A DNA stretch of 64,000 nucleotides from contig NZ_JAHXZR010000005.1 in the NCBI RefSeq assembly GCF_019740315.1, positions 62,001 through 126,000 on the forward strand, written 5' to 3'. The position numbers and the translations under genes are program-made. Position 1 is the first letter of the stretch, and the number at the start of each line of letters is the position of its first letter. Shown piece after piece: positions 39,583-48,299 of this stretch. This DNA is from Oceanobacter mangrovi (lineage in GTDB: Bacteria > Pseudomonadota > Gammaproteobacteria > Pseudomonadales > Oceanobacteraceae). The notes under the pieces were generated by a model. That model was not told the DNA's origin and made no database searches. It was given only the letters and a program-made list of their open reading frames with translations.

Positions 39583-40800
39583 ATGGCCGATTTTTACCAG
39601 AATGGCACGATCACCACTTTGCACAACCTGGTGGACCGTCCACTGGAAGACATGGAAAAGGAGCTACAAAGCTTTTCCCGCGTCCGCCCCATGTCACTGG
39701 TTTTGCCCGCCCTGTACTCGGAGTTCCAGGGCCCTGCGATGGGCAATATCATCAACGAAATCTGTGAAGTCCCCTATCTGAACGAAATTGTTGTTGGCCT
39801 CGACCGCGCCGACGAAGCCGAATACAAACACGCCAAGGAAGAGCTTTCCCGTCTGCCGCAGCATCACCGGGTACTGTGGAACGATGGCCCGCGCCTGCGC
39901 AAGATCGACGCTCTGCTGGAAGAAAAAGGCCTGGCTCCAAAAGAAATGGGCAAAGGTCGTAACGTCTGGTACTGCTACGGCTACGTCCTGGCTTCTGGCC
40001 GAGCGGAATCCGTTGCCCTGCACGACTGCGACATTGTCACTTACGACCGCAGCCTGCTGGCACGACTGATTTATCCGGTTGCCAACCCGGGCTTCAACTA
40101 TGAATTTGCCAAGGGTTATTACACCCGCATCGCCGACGGCAAGATGAACGGCCGTGTCAGCCGCTTGCTGGTCACGCCACTGATTCGGGCGCTGAAAAAG
40201 GTGCTCGGCCACCGCGACTATCTGGATTTTCTCGACAGCTTCCGTTACCCGCTGTCTGGCGAATTTTCGATGCGCGTTGACGTATTGAATGACCTGCGTA
40301 TTCCGAGTGACTGGGGCCTTGAAGTCGGCGTGCTATCGGAAATGAACCGCAACTACAGCACCAACCGCTTGTGCCAGGTTGATATCTGCGACAACTACGA
40401 CCACAAGCACCAGCCACTGTCGCCGGAAGATGCCGCTGCGGGCCTGTCGAAAATGAGTACCGACATCTGCAAGGCGATTTTCCGCAAGCTGGCCACCCAG
40501 GGCGAGGTTTTCACCAATGAAACCTTCCGTACCATCAAGGCCACCTACTTCCGCGTCGCCCTCGACTTTGTTGAGACCTATTACAACGATGCCCGCATGA
40601 ACGGCCTGGCACTGGATCGCCACAAGGAAGAAGAAGCTGTCGAATTGTTTGCCGAAAACATCATGCGTGCCGGTGAATTTTTCCTCGAGAATCCAATGGA
40701 AACGCCTTTTATCCCCAGCTGGAACCGAGTGATTTCGGCAATTCCGGATATCCTGGATCGCCTCTATGAAGCGGTAGAAGAAGACAACGCCCGGGTTTAA
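39583..40800 (+). CDS. gpgS: Glucosyl-3-phosphoglycerate synthase GpgS
   Basis: A 405-residue GT81 glucosyltransferase that joins glucose from a nucleotide sugar to 3-phosphoglycerate. The GT-A features are ALPALYSEF-like opening (LVLPALYSEFQGPAMGNI), the donor segment GLDRADEAEY, the KGRNVWYCYGYVLA loop and the metal-binding DCD in LHDCDIVTYD. Acceptor contacts include WGLEVGVLSEM. AAGGAG precedes ATG 39583, 12 bases after gpgP. It ends just before a strong terminator. Product with GpgP is glucosylglycerate, a compatible solute under salt or nitrogen stress. Confidence 0.95.
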   Translation: MADFYQNGTITTLHNLVDRPLEDMEKELQSFSRVRPMSLVLPALYSEFQGPAMGNIINEICEVPYLNEIVVGLDRADEAEYKHAKEELSRLPQHHRVLWNDGPRLRKIDALLEEKGLAPKEMGKGRNVWYCYGYVLASGRAESVALHDCDIVTYDRSLLARLIYPVANPGFNYEFAKGYYTRIADGKMNGRVSRLLVTPLIRALKKVLGHRDYLDFLDSFRYPLSGEFSMRVDVLNDLRIPSDWGLEVGVLSEMNRNYSTNRLCQVDICDNYDHKHQPLSPEDAAAGLSKMSTDICKAIFRKLATQGEVFTNETFRTIKATYFRVALDFVETYYNDARMNGLALDRHKEEEAVELFAENIMRAGEFFLENPMETPFIPSWNRVISAIPDILDRLYEAVEEDNARV

Positions 40801-40816
40801 TGCGTTTAACCCGAGC

Positions 40817-40848
40817 AATAAAAAACCGGCTAGCGCCGGTTTTTTATT
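40817..40848. terminator. Bidirectional terminator between gpgS and the phosphorylase gene
   Basis: Stem ACCGGC / GCCGGT with loop TAGC, extended by A6 and T6 on either side; ends the convergent gpgS and phosphorylase genes. Confidence 0.9.
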
Positions 40849-40859
40849 GTCCGTTCAAT

Positions 40860-42593
40860 TTATGCGGGGTCAGTCGTCAGCCAGACCGTCTGATACGGCG
40901 CCAGTGTCAGATCCTCCGACTCCAGCACCTGATTGTCACTCAACAAGTCCGCCGTACCTTTCACCAGGAACCCCAATACAGACAAAGGCAGCAACAACTG
41001 CCGGTCTGTGACGTTGGAAATCGCGTAAATCACCTGCCCCTTACAGACACTGGTACGCTTCAGGATCAGCACATCCGAACTGATTTTGATCACCTGTTGG
41101 CGGGCCGACGGATGGAAGGCCGCCTGGCGACGACGAATGCGGATCATCCGCCGTAGCTGATCAAACACTTCAGCCTGTGGCGAAACCGGGTTGCTTAACA
41201 GGCCGTCCAGTTCTTCCTTGTTCCAGATCCGGCGGTTAATGGAACGGGTGCGGCCGGTTTGCTCAACGTGGGCCAGATCGTTCGGGCTGGCCGTCAGGCT
41301 ATGAATATAAACTGCCGGGATGCCCTGCATCGCCAACATGATTGCCTGCGAACAGAGGAAGCGTGGCACCTGATAATGATCCGGGCCGCGACGGGTGCCC
41401 ATGCAGGCATCAAACAACGCAATATTGATTTCATACGGGCTTTCGGTGCCATCTGGATTGGCTTTCATGCTCACAAAGCCACCGAACTTGTGCATGCTGT
41501 CAATCAGGTTCTGAACCTCATGGGGCGGCAGCAGACCTTCGACCGGTCTCACACCGATACCATCATGGGAAGCGGTGAAATTCAGGTAGGTACAGCCAGG
41601 CGGCAGCGGCGGAATATTCAGCACCCACTCCGACAGCACATCGGATTTACCCCGGTTCAGCGCATGCAGCACCAATGGCGGCAAGCCAAACTGGTAAACC
41701 ATATGGGCTTCGTCGGAATCACCGAAATAACTGATGTTTTCTTTCACCGGCACATTGGTTTCAGTAATCAGCACCACATCGGGTGCCACCTCATCCACCA
41801 CATCCCGCAGCAATTTGACGAATTCGTGGGTTTCCGGCAAATGAATGCAGTTGGTGCCGATTTGTTTCCACAAATAGGCAATGGCATCCAGACGGATAAA
41901 GCGCGAGCCTTTTTCGATGTAAAAGAGTACCACGCAGAGCATTTCGATCAGCACGCGCGGATTGGCGTAGTTGAGGTCAATCTGGTCTTCACTAAACGTC
42001 GCCCAAACGTGACGAACACCACGATGGGTGTGTACCGGCGACAACAAGGGCGTATTACGCGGTCGGGTGACCTGACTAACGTCAGTACAAGGGTCTACTT
42101 CGATAAAAAAATCGCAGTAAGGCTCGACGTTGGCGATGTAGTCGATAAACCACAGGCTTTCCCGCGAACAGTGGTTGACCACCAGATCAGCCATCAGATC
42201 AAAATGCGCGGCGACGTCGGCGACATCATCCCAACTGCCCCAGTCAGGGTTCACCTGACGGTAATCAATCACTGAAAAACCGTCGTCCGAGCTATAGGGG
42301 AAAAACGGCAGCAGATGCACCGCATTAACCGTGTCTGCCAGCTGGCTCTGCAAAAACTTGCTGAGGGTATTAAACGGCATTTCACCCGGCTGCTGGATGC
42401 TGTTGCCATAGGTGATCAGAATAACGTCCTGCTCATCCCACAAATGGCCATCCTGACGTTCCCTCTGCTGGTAGCACTCCTGAAACTTGCAACACAAGCG
42501 CTCAATGGCACAAGCAGTCTCCTCAACCACAACGTCATTTTTGTATATTCGAGTCAGACGTTGCAGCAACTTGCCTTTCAGGTCATTGGCCAT
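40860..42593 (-). CDS. Glucosylglycerate/sucrose phosphorylase family enzyme (GH13_18)
   Basis: A 577-residue GH13 sugar phosphorylase, longer than classic sucrose phosphorylase (about 490-500) and in the size range of glucosylglycerate phosphorylases such as YcjM. Conserved: VHLLPFFPYSSDDGFSVIDY, the nucleophile Asp in SRFIRLDAIAYLWKQIGT, the acid/base Glu in LITETNVP and FTASHDGIGVRP. It would cleave its sugar with phosphate to glucose-1-phosphate plus glycerate (or fructose). The convergent gpgS-gpgP genes favour glucosylglycerate. Specificity cannot be proved from sequence alone. Confidence 0.88.
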   Translation of the reverse strand: MANDLKGKLLQRLTRIYKNDVVVEETACAIERLCCKFQECYQQRERQDGHLWDEQDVILITYGNSIQQPGEMPFNTLSKFLQSQLADTVNAVHLLPFFPYSSDDGFSVIDYRQVNPDWGSWDDVADVAAHFDLMADLVVNHCSRESLWFIDYIANVEPYCDFFIEVDPCTDVSQVTRPRNTPLLSPVHTHRGVRHVWATFSEDQIDLNYANPRVLIEMLCVVLFYIEKGSRFIRLDAIAYLWKQIGTNCIHLPETHEFVKLLRDVVDEVAPDVVLITETNVPVKENISYFGDSDEAHMVYQFGLPPLVLHALNRGKSDVLSEWVLNIPPLPPGCTYLNFTASHDGIGVRPVEGLLPPHEVQNLIDSMHKFGGFVSMKANPDGTESPYEINIALFDACMGTRRGPDHYQVPRFLCSQAIMLAMQGIPAVYIHSLTASPNDLAHVEQTGRTRSINRRIWNKEELDGLLSNPVSPQAEVFDQLRRMIRIRRRQAAFHPSARQQVIKISSDVLILKRTSVCKGQVIYAISNVTDRQLLLPLSVLGFLVKGTADLLSDNQVLESEDLTLAPYQTVWLTTDPA

Positions 42594-42811
42594 GCGATAG
42601 ATATCCTGCTTTGTTATCCGTTATGACTCTAACTCTAGCCAATGTTGTGCCACTTCCTGCCAACACCCGGACTCTGATCAAGTGCCTCTTGCACCACGAA
42701 TGCCCCGTTCGTTCCCGATTCAAACGAGGGCTGACCCGCGCTTCGCACCCTTGAGATGCATTTTCATTCAAATGCAGCACCAGAAAACTTCACAACAAAA
42801 CAAAGCGCACT

Positions 42812-42840
42812 AATAACGAACATTCTTCATGTTCGTTATT
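42812..42840. other. 12-bp perfect inverted repeat after pgl
   Basis: AATAACGAACAT / ATGTTCGTTATT with loop TCTTC, 20 bases after the pgl stop codon on the minus strand and about 220 bases upstream of the phosphorylase gene. It lacks a T run, so it is either a weak terminator of zwf-pgl or an operator. The rest of 42594-42859 shows nothing clear. Confidence 0.5.
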
Positions 42841-42859
42841 GCTCCTGCACATTTAGCTC

Positions 42860-43561
42860 TCAAACTGTCCGATAAATGCTCAAAGGTACTTCCGACTGGA
42901 ACAGCAGCGTGCGAATCGGCATCGCTGCCAGGTTCTGTTTTTCGGTTGGCGTGCAGGCCTGCGCGTAAACCCGGTTTTTTTCCTCGCCTTCGAAATGCAG
43001 AAACAGCTTCTGGCAACGACTGAGCATCGACCAGGTCAACGTCATACGCGGATGATTGAGTTCACTATCCATCACCGGACAACTCCAGGCCGCGCCAGCT
43101 TCGTTCATACAGGCGTCTAATGCTTTTGAATGCGGAAACCAGGATGCGGTATGCCCGTCATTGCCCATGCCAAGAACTGCCACATCCAGATTGATGATTT
43201 GTTCATGCAACCGGTTTTCGCACTCCATAAAGCCATCCACAGGCGTTTTGGCGGCATTTTTCAACGGTAAAAAATAAGCCGCTGCGGCTTTGTTGCGAAG
43301 CAGGTGTTGACGTACCAGAGCAGCGTTGCTGTCCGGGCTGGTCTCATCAACCCAACGTTCGTCCACCAGAGTCACCAGAATTTTGCCCCAGGGAATATTC
43401 TGCTCGCTTAACAGTTCAAAAAAGCGCTGCGGGGTTTTGCCACCACTGACCGCCAGGCAAGCCCTGCCCTTGTCTGCTACCCGCTCAGCCAACTGATCAG
43501 CAACGGCCTCAGCCAGCTGTCGCGCCAGTACTTCGGAGGATTCATAACGATTGTCACTCAT
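42860..43561 (-). CDS. pgl: 6-phosphogluconolactonase
   Basis: A 233-residue DevB-type enzyme that hydrolyses 6-phosphogluconolactone after Zwf. Motifs: LAVSGGKTPQRFFELL, VTLVDERWV with the surrounding SNAALVRQHLL, and VAVLGMGNDGHTASWFP. ATG 43561 has GGGAG six bases upstream; the in-frame GTG/TTG region to 43606 lies without support in the gap to zwf. It follows zwf by 56 bases in the same direction. Confidence 0.94.
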   Translation of the reverse strand: MSDNRYESSEVLARQLAEAVADQLAERVADKGRACLAVSGGKTPQRFFELLSEQNIPWGKILVTLVDERWVDETSPDSNAALVRQHLLRNKAAAAYFLPLKNAAKTPVDGFMECENRLHEQIINLDVAVLGMGNDGHTASWFPHSKALDACMNEAGAAWSCPVMDSELNHPRMTLTWSMLSRCQKLFLHFEGEEKNRVYAQACTPTEKQNLAAMPIRTLLFQSEVPLSIYRTV

Positions 43562-43617
43562 AGCGCTCTCCCAGGCTCGCAGGATCACCAACGGCCTGTT
43601 ATTCAATTCGGTGGTAG

Positions 43618-45075
43618 CTAGCTGTTTTCAACCCATAACCGGCCATCCTGGGCCAGCAGCAGAGTTGATGCGGCGGGCCCCCAGGTGCCTGCGGTGTAGG
43701 GCTCCGGGCGCAAATCTATCTCGTTCCAGTGCTGGATAATAGGGTCTACCCAACGCCAGGCTTCCATTAATTCATCGTCCCGCACAAACAAGGTAGCATT
43801 GCTGCATAGGGCATCAAACAATAACCGTTCATAGGCTTCCGGCACCCGGGTTTTACGATGATTGGCCGGGTTCAGACTGAGATTCATTGGCCGCACGCTC
43901 ATGCCAGGGCCAACCCGCTTTTCACACAACATCAAGCGCACACCATCGTCCGGCTGCAGCCGGAACACCAGCTTGTTGGCCATGGTGTTTTTATGCTGCA
44001 TGGGAAAAATGGAATGTGGAATTTCCTTGAAGCTGACAACGATTTCGGTCACGCGCTCCGACAAACGTTTGCCGGTACGCAGATAAAATGGCACCCCGGC
44101 CCAACGCCAGTTATCAATTTCCACCTTGGCAGCGACAAAGGTTTCCGTATTGCTTTTATGATGAACGTCAGGCTCTTCCCGATATGGAGGTACCGGCTTG
44201 CCCTGCGAAACCCCGGCATCGTACTGACCACGCACGACATGGCGATGGATGGCGTCACCAACGATGGGTTTGAGCGCCCGCAAGACTTTGACTTTTTCAT
44301 CCCGTACCGCGTCCGTTTCAAGCCTGGCAGGCGGTTCCATCGCGACAATGCAGAGCAATTGCAACAGGTGGTTCTGGAACATGTCACGCATGGCCCCGAC
44401 CTGCTCATAAAAGCCGGCGCGCTTTTCGACACCAATGGATTCGGCAATGGTGATTTCAATATGATCGATAAAATGCTGATTCCACTGGGACTCGAACAGC
44501 GAATTGGCAAAGCGCAAAACCAGCAGATTCTGTACGGTTTCCTTACCCAGATAATGATCAATTCGATAAATCTGCGACTCGCTGAAATATTCCGCGACAG
44601 ATTCGTTAATGGCTTTGGCGGACTGCAGATCATGTCCAATAGGTTTTTCCAGCACCACTTTCGAGCGACTGCCAATCAACCCGGCGGTTGACAGTCCTCG
44701 GCAGACCGGCAAAAACAGGTTAGAGCCTGTGGCCAGATAAAATACCCGGTTAACATCATCCGACGATAAAGCGGCCGCCAGAGCGTCGTAATCATCAGGA
44801 TTATCCGCGTCCAGACACACCAGTTGCAGCTTACTGGCAAAACCATCCCACACGGCTTCTTCGAGATATTCACTGGCAACATGGGTTTTCAAGGCTGCCA
44901 ATACCCAGTCGATAAAAGCCACTGATTCCATTTCGCGGCGGGAAATACAGACCACCCGGCCATCTGGCAGCCGTCCATCACGATGTAACAGATAGAGCGC
45001 GGGCAACAACTTGCGTTGTGACAGATCGCCCGTACCACCAAACAGGACCAACTCAAAGGGTGACTCAATTTGCAT
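43618..45075 (-). CDS. zwf: Glucose-6-phosphate 1-dehydrogenase
   Basis: A 485-residue cytosolic enzyme, first step of the oxidative pentose phosphate or Entner-Doudoroff route. NADP motif LFGGTGDLSQRKLLPAL at the N terminus, substrate-binding RIDHYLGKETVQN with the active His, and ARLETDAVRDEKVKVLRAL downstream. AGGAGG lies seven bases before ATG 45075. Operon zwf-pgl; no eda or edd in the window. Confidence 0.97.
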   Translation of the reverse strand: MQIESPFELVLFGGTGDLSQRKLLPALYLLHRDGRLPDGRVVCISRREMESVAFIDWVLAALKTHVASEYLEEAVWDGFASKLQLVCLDADNPDDYDALAAALSSDDVNRVFYLATGSNLFLPVCRGLSTAGLIGSRSKVVLEKPIGHDLQSAKAINESVAEYFSESQIYRIDHYLGKETVQNLLVLRFANSLFESQWNQHFIDHIEITIAESIGVEKRAGFYEQVGAMRDMFQNHLLQLLCIVAMEPPARLETDAVRDEKVKVLRALKPIVGDAIHRHVVRGQYDAGVSQGKPVPPYREEPDVHHKSNTETFVAAKVEIDNWRWAGVPFYLRTGKRLSERVTEIVVSFKEIPHSIFPMQHKNTMANKLVFRLQPDDGVRLMLCEKRVGPGMSVRPMNLSLNPANHRKTRVPEAYERLLFDALCSNATLFVRDDELMEAWRWVDPIIQHWNEIDLRPEPYTAGTWGPAASTLLLAQDGRLWVENS

Positions 45076-45508
45076 GCGTACCTCCTGGTTTGCCGTGAGA
45101 CGTCACGTCAGATTCGCGCCTGCCTTTCGCCTATTTTTCGTCTACTTTTCATTCATATCAAAGAATAGGCCAAGCCTGACGGGCTATGGTGACAGTAACA
45201 AGTTCAACCGCAGACAACACCGCGATTGGCCCGCACAACCAGACAAAGTCCGCAAAACTGATGCAAAAAAGCGCCGTTCAATTCATCTCTACCCAGAACC
45301 CGGCATGACAGATGCTTTATCAAAAGAGCATAATGACGTCACGCGGCGGGAAATTCTCCCAGCTCCTGGACAGTGGAGCGAGCAATGCGGAATCACGTCA
45401 CAAAACATTCAGCCAACAAGAAGGACAGGCTGTTCTCGTTATTGACATAATCTGCCAGTAAACTCGCCGCCAAACCCAAACTGCTAGTAAAATTTGAAGG
45501 ATCAACAC
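45076..45508. promoter_or_regulatory. Divergent zwf-galU region with repeated ACGTCAC motifs
   Basis: About 430 bp without a credible gene. ACGTCACGTCA (45100-45110), TGACGTCACG (45334-45343) and ACGTCAC (45395-45401) share a core. A perfect TTGACA at 45442-45447 has no -10 at 16-18 bases. No match to a known regulator is claimed. Confidence 0.35.
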
Positions 45509-46342
45509 ATGGTTCGTAAATGTCTGTTCCCGGTTGCCGGTTATGGCACCCGCTTCCTCCCCGCTACCAAAGCAATGCCAAAAGAAATGCTGCCTGTGGT
45601 CAACAAACCACTGGTGCAATATGGCGTAGAAGAAGCTCACGCAGCCGGCATGACAATGATGGGGTTCATCACCGGTCGCGGTAAACGTTCAATTGCTGAC
45701 CACTTCGACATCAGCTATGAGCTGGAAAACGAAATCAAGGGCAGCAGCAAGGAAGAGCTGATCCTGCCTATTCGTAAACTGATGGTCGAAAACGAATTCG
45801 CCTACAAGCGTCAGAATGAAATGAAAGGCCTGGGTCACGCCGTATTGTGTGGCCAATACCTGATGGGTGACGAGCCATTCGGCATGATCCTGGCCGATGA
45901 CCTTTGCGTTGCCGACGAAGGCGACGAAGGCGTTATGACCCAGATGGTCAAGATTCACGAAAAGTATGGCTGTTCCGTGGTTGCCGTGCAGGAAGTTCCT
46001 GAAGAAACCATTCATAAATACGGTGTGATTGCTGGTGAAGAAATCGAGCCTGGCGTCTACCGTGTCAGCAACATGGTTGAAAAGCCAGCCCGCGAAGATG
46101 CTCCGAGCAACCTGGCCATTATCGGCCGTTACATCCTGACTCCTGACATCTTCGACAAGATCAAGGCCACCTCTGCTGGCGTCAATGGTGAAATTCAGAT
46201 CACTGACGCTCTGCTGAAACAGGCTCAGGAAGGCAACGTCATCGCCTATAAATTCCGTGGCCGTCGTTTCGATTGCGGCAGCATTGATGGCTTCGTTGAA
46301 GCGACCAACTACGTCTACGAAAACATCTTCAAGAAAGGCTGA
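45509..46342 (+). CDS. galU: UTP-glucose-1-phosphate uridylyltransferase GalU
   Basis: A 277-residue nucleotidyltransferase making UDP-glucose from glucose-1-phosphate. Motifs: FPVAGYGTRFLPATKAMPKEMLPV, GLGHAVLCGQ, ILADDLCV and NLAIIGRYILTP. ATG 45509 has GAAGGA eight bases upstream; the reading five codons earlier lacks one. Its substrate is the product of the phosphorylase encoded at 40860, and its product is a possible donor for GpgS, so it links the two halves of the glucosylglycerate set. Confidence 0.97.
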   Translation: MVRKCLFPVAGYGTRFLPATKAMPKEMLPVVNKPLVQYGVEEAHAAGMTMMGFITGRGKRSIADHFDISYELENEIKGSSKEELILPIRKLMVENEFAYKRQNEMKGLGHAVLCGQYLMGDEPFGMILADDLCVADEGDEGVMTQMVKIHEKYGCSVVAVQEVPEETIHKYGVIAGEEIEPGVYRVSNMVEKPAREDAPSNLAIIGRYILTPDIFDKIKATSAGVNGEIQITDALLKQAQEGNVIAYKFRGRRFDCGSIDGFVEATNYVYENIFKKG

Positions 46343-46359
46343 TCTTTTCCTGAAGCGCG

Positions 46360-46393
46360 AAAATCCCGAAATCTAAAAATTTCGGGATTTTTT
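46360..46393 (+). terminator. Intrinsic terminator of galU
   Basis: AAAATCCCGAAAT pairs with ATTTCGGGATTTT, followed by T; 17 bases after the galU stop. Confidence 0.88.
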
Positions 46394-46403
46394 AAAAAAG
46401 CGA

Positions 46404-46432
46404 TTGACGAAAGAAACTGCCATACGTAATAT
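46404..46432 (+). promoter_or_regulatory. Putative promoter of the tRNA-Asn/Pro cluster
   Basis: TTGACG (5 of 6) and TAATAT (4 of 6) separated by 17 bases, 22 bases before tRNA-Asn. Confidence 0.6.
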
Positions 46433-46454
46433 TCGTCTCGCTGTTGAGAGACAT

Positions 46455-46530
46455 TCCCCGATAGCTCAGTCGGTAGAGCAGTAGACTGTTAATCTATTGG
46501 TCGCTGGTTCAAGTCCAGCTCGGGGAGCCA
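46455..46530 (+). tRNA. tRNA-Asn (GTT), CCA encoded
   Basis: The 7-bp acceptor stem TCCCCGA/TCGGGGA closes, D-loop AGCTCAGTCGGTAGAGCA is standard, and the anticodon loop carries GTT in CTGTTAA. The T-loop GGTTCAAGTCC and CCA are present. 76 nt. Confidence 0.96.
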
Positions 46531-46544
46531 CTCAACAATTTGTT

Positions 46545-46621
46545 CGGGGTATAGCGCAGTCTGGTAGCGCGCCTGGTTTGGGACCAGGATGTCGGGAGTT
46601 CGAATCTCTCTACCCCGACCA
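46545..46621 (+). tRNA. tRNA-Pro (TGG), copy 1
   Basis: Acceptor stem CGGGGTA/TACCCCG, anticodon TGG in TTTGGGA between CCTGG and CCAGG, T-loop AGTTCGAATCT, CCA encoded. 77 nt, 14 bases after tRNA-Asn. Confidence 0.95.
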
Positions 46622-46693
46622 AACAGTTAAATTGTCGTTTCGACAACATTCCTCAAGCAGATCTAAACAAGATTCCAGCTTCAGAATGATATT

Positions 46694-46770
46694 CGGGGTA
46701 TAGCGCAGTCTGGTAGCGCGCCTGGTTTGGGACCAGGATGTCGGGAGTTCGAATCTCTCTACCCCGACCA
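46694..46770 (+). tRNA. tRNA-Pro (TGG), copy 2
   Basis: Identical in sequence to the copy at 46545 over all 77 bases. The 72 bases between the copies are not repeated. Confidence 0.95.
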
Positions 46771-46928
46771 TAAAATCATTCACATCTCTTCACAGCACCA
46801 TCAGTTACATCATTATTGACCTAACTCTCGATATAGAGTGCCAGTTGTAACAAACACGCCTTTTTGTCTTCACCAAATTCCAGTAGCCTGACACCACTAA
46901 CTTACTATCAACCCAGTAGTATCGGTGG

Positions 46929-47174
46929 ATGCCCATGTCTCGTTTGGCCCGGTCTGTACAGTTTCCCGTTGCATGCCCTGAATGCAATGCCAATACCGCC
47001 TACTCCCTCGAAAAACTGAACCATCTTAAACAAGTGAGTTGTCGCCATTGCCAGCATGAATTCCCACTCACCGAGCAATTCAAACGCCAGACAGGCAAAA
47101 TACTCAGAGATCTGGAAGGGTATGTTGAAATGCCCGACGAGGCAGAAACTGAAGAAGAACGTGAACCCGGTTAA
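46929..47174 (+). CDS. Small zinc-ribbon protein
   Basis: An 81-residue cytosolic protein with CPEC (about 17-20) and CRHC (about 38-41), a C-x2-C...C-x2-C zinc ribbon, followed by a helical, acidic tail ending EAETEEEREPG. ATG 46929 or the in-frame ATG 46935 may be used; GGTGG is better spaced for the second. Function unknown; such ribbons bind nucleic acid or protein partners. Confidence 0.65.
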   Translation: MPMSRLARSVQFPVACPECNANTAYSLEKLNHLKQVSCRHCQHEFPLTEQFKRQTGKILRDLEGYVEMPDEAETEEEREPG

Positions 47175-47224
47175 ATCTAACGATCACTACATAGAAACCG
47201 AACACCCGCCCAGATTACAGACAT

Positions 47225-47252
47225 AAAAAAAGCCGCATCAGCGGCTTTTTTT
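47225..47252. terminator. Bidirectional terminator between zinc-ribbon and FKBP genes
   Basis: AAAAAAAGCCGC / GCGGCTTTTTTT with loop ATCA, symmetric on both strands. Confidence 0.9.
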
Positions 47253-47263
47253 ATTGCAGCAAC

Positions 47264-47959
47264 TTAGTTACCAGCAATATCCAGCAACTCAACTTCGAAA
47301 ATCAAGGCAGAGTTGGCAGGAATTTTAGGGCTTGGGCTGCGAGCGCCATAAGCCAGATCAGCAGGGATGAAGAACTTGAACTTCTCACCCACTTTCATCA
47401 GCTGAACGCCTTCAGTCCAACCAGGAATTACGTTACCCAGCGGGAATTCGATTGGCTCGCCACGCTCAACAGAGCTGTCAAATACAGTGCCATCGATCAG
47501 GGTGCCATGGTAGTGAACTTTTACAGTATCAGCCGCAGTAGGCTGTGGCGCATCGCCATCAACCGCAGTCATTACTTCGTACTGCAGACCAGAAGCAGTT
47601 ACAGTCACGCCATCTTTCTTGGCATTTTCAGCCAGGAAATCTTCGCTCGCCTTGGCAGTTGCATCGCTCAGAGCCTGCTGCTTACGCATCTGATCTTCGC
47701 GAATCTTCTCGAAAGCCGCCTGAATAACTTCATCACCAATCTGAGGCTCAGCCTTGGCCAAAGCATCCTTGATGCCAGCCGCAACCGCATCAGCGTTCAT
47801 TTCAACATCTTCTTGAGACAATTGACGACCGATATTCAGACCAACGCCATAGCTTGCCTGGTCGATGTGGTTTTCCAACTTCACTTTTTCCTCCTGACCA
47901 CAAGCGGCCAAAAACAATGTACCCAGCAACACTACAGGTACAGACTTAACTAATTTCAT
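47264..47959 (-). CDS. FKBP-type peptidyl-prolyl isomerase, lipoprotein (FkpA/Mip-like)
   Basis: A 231-residue envelope foldase. A lipoprotein signal (MKLVKSVPVVLLGTLFLAAC) predicts membrane anchoring; an N-terminal helical dimerisation domain (IDQASYGVGLNIGRQL) precedes a C-terminal FKBP domain with VKVHYHGTLIDGTVFDSS, VIPGWTEGVQLM and ADLAYGARSPSPKIPANSALIFEVELL. ATG 47959 is used since it begins the signal peptide; a longer read to 48004 does not. Mature soluble FkpA would lack the lipobox. Confidence 0.92.
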   Translation of the reverse strand: MKLVKSVPVVLLGTLFLAACGQEEKVKLENHIDQASYGVGLNIGRQLSQEDVEMNADAVAAGIKDALAKAEPQIGDEVIQAAFEKIREDQMRKQQALSDATAKASEDFLAENAKKDGVTVTASGLQYEVMTAVDGDAPQPTAADTVKVHYHGTLIDGTVFDSSVERGEPIEFPLGNVIPGWTEGVQLMKVGEKFKFFIPADLAYGARSPSPKIPANSALIFEVELLDIAGN

Positions 47960-48077
47960 GCTTGTCTCTCGTGTTGATTGAACGATTGCCCAAGTAGGCA
48001 ACACTACCCCCGAAAGGTTTCAATTGAGAGGCAGCGGCTCCAGAGCGGACAGCCATCCTACACAAAGCAGCGCCCGT

Positions 48078-48299
48078 CTAACAGGCATAATGGCCAAGTT
48101 TCGCGCGCCGATCGCATTCGCGATGAATATTTGCACAAACCTGCAATTCAGCCGCCGACAAGGAGGTCGCCACCTGGCATTGATAATTGCGATGACGGAG
48201 ATCCCGATCCGACAGCGCCTGCATACCCTTGTCACAAGCCGCCAGTAACAGGCTACTGATCAAACACAAAGTAATAGTCAGAGATTTCAAAGGCATCAT
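48078..48299 (-). CDS. Small lipoprotein of unknown function
   Basis: A 73-residue exported lipoprotein: hydrophobic signal and lipobox LAAC at residues 19-22 (TLCLISSLLLAACDKG). The short mature part has three further cysteines (YQCQVA, LQVCANIHREC, GHYAC). ATG 48299 or the next codon, also ATG, may start it. A plausible real gene from its lipobox, but homologues are not known to me. Confidence 0.6.
   Translation of the reverse strand: MMPLKSLTITLCLISSLLLAACDKGMQALSDRDLRHRNYQCQVATSLSAAELQVCANIHRECDRRAKLGHYAC

Noticed and set aside
45442-45447. Perfect TTGACA before galU
   Set aside because: No -10 box at 16-18 bases; the nearest TAAACT is only 11 bases away.
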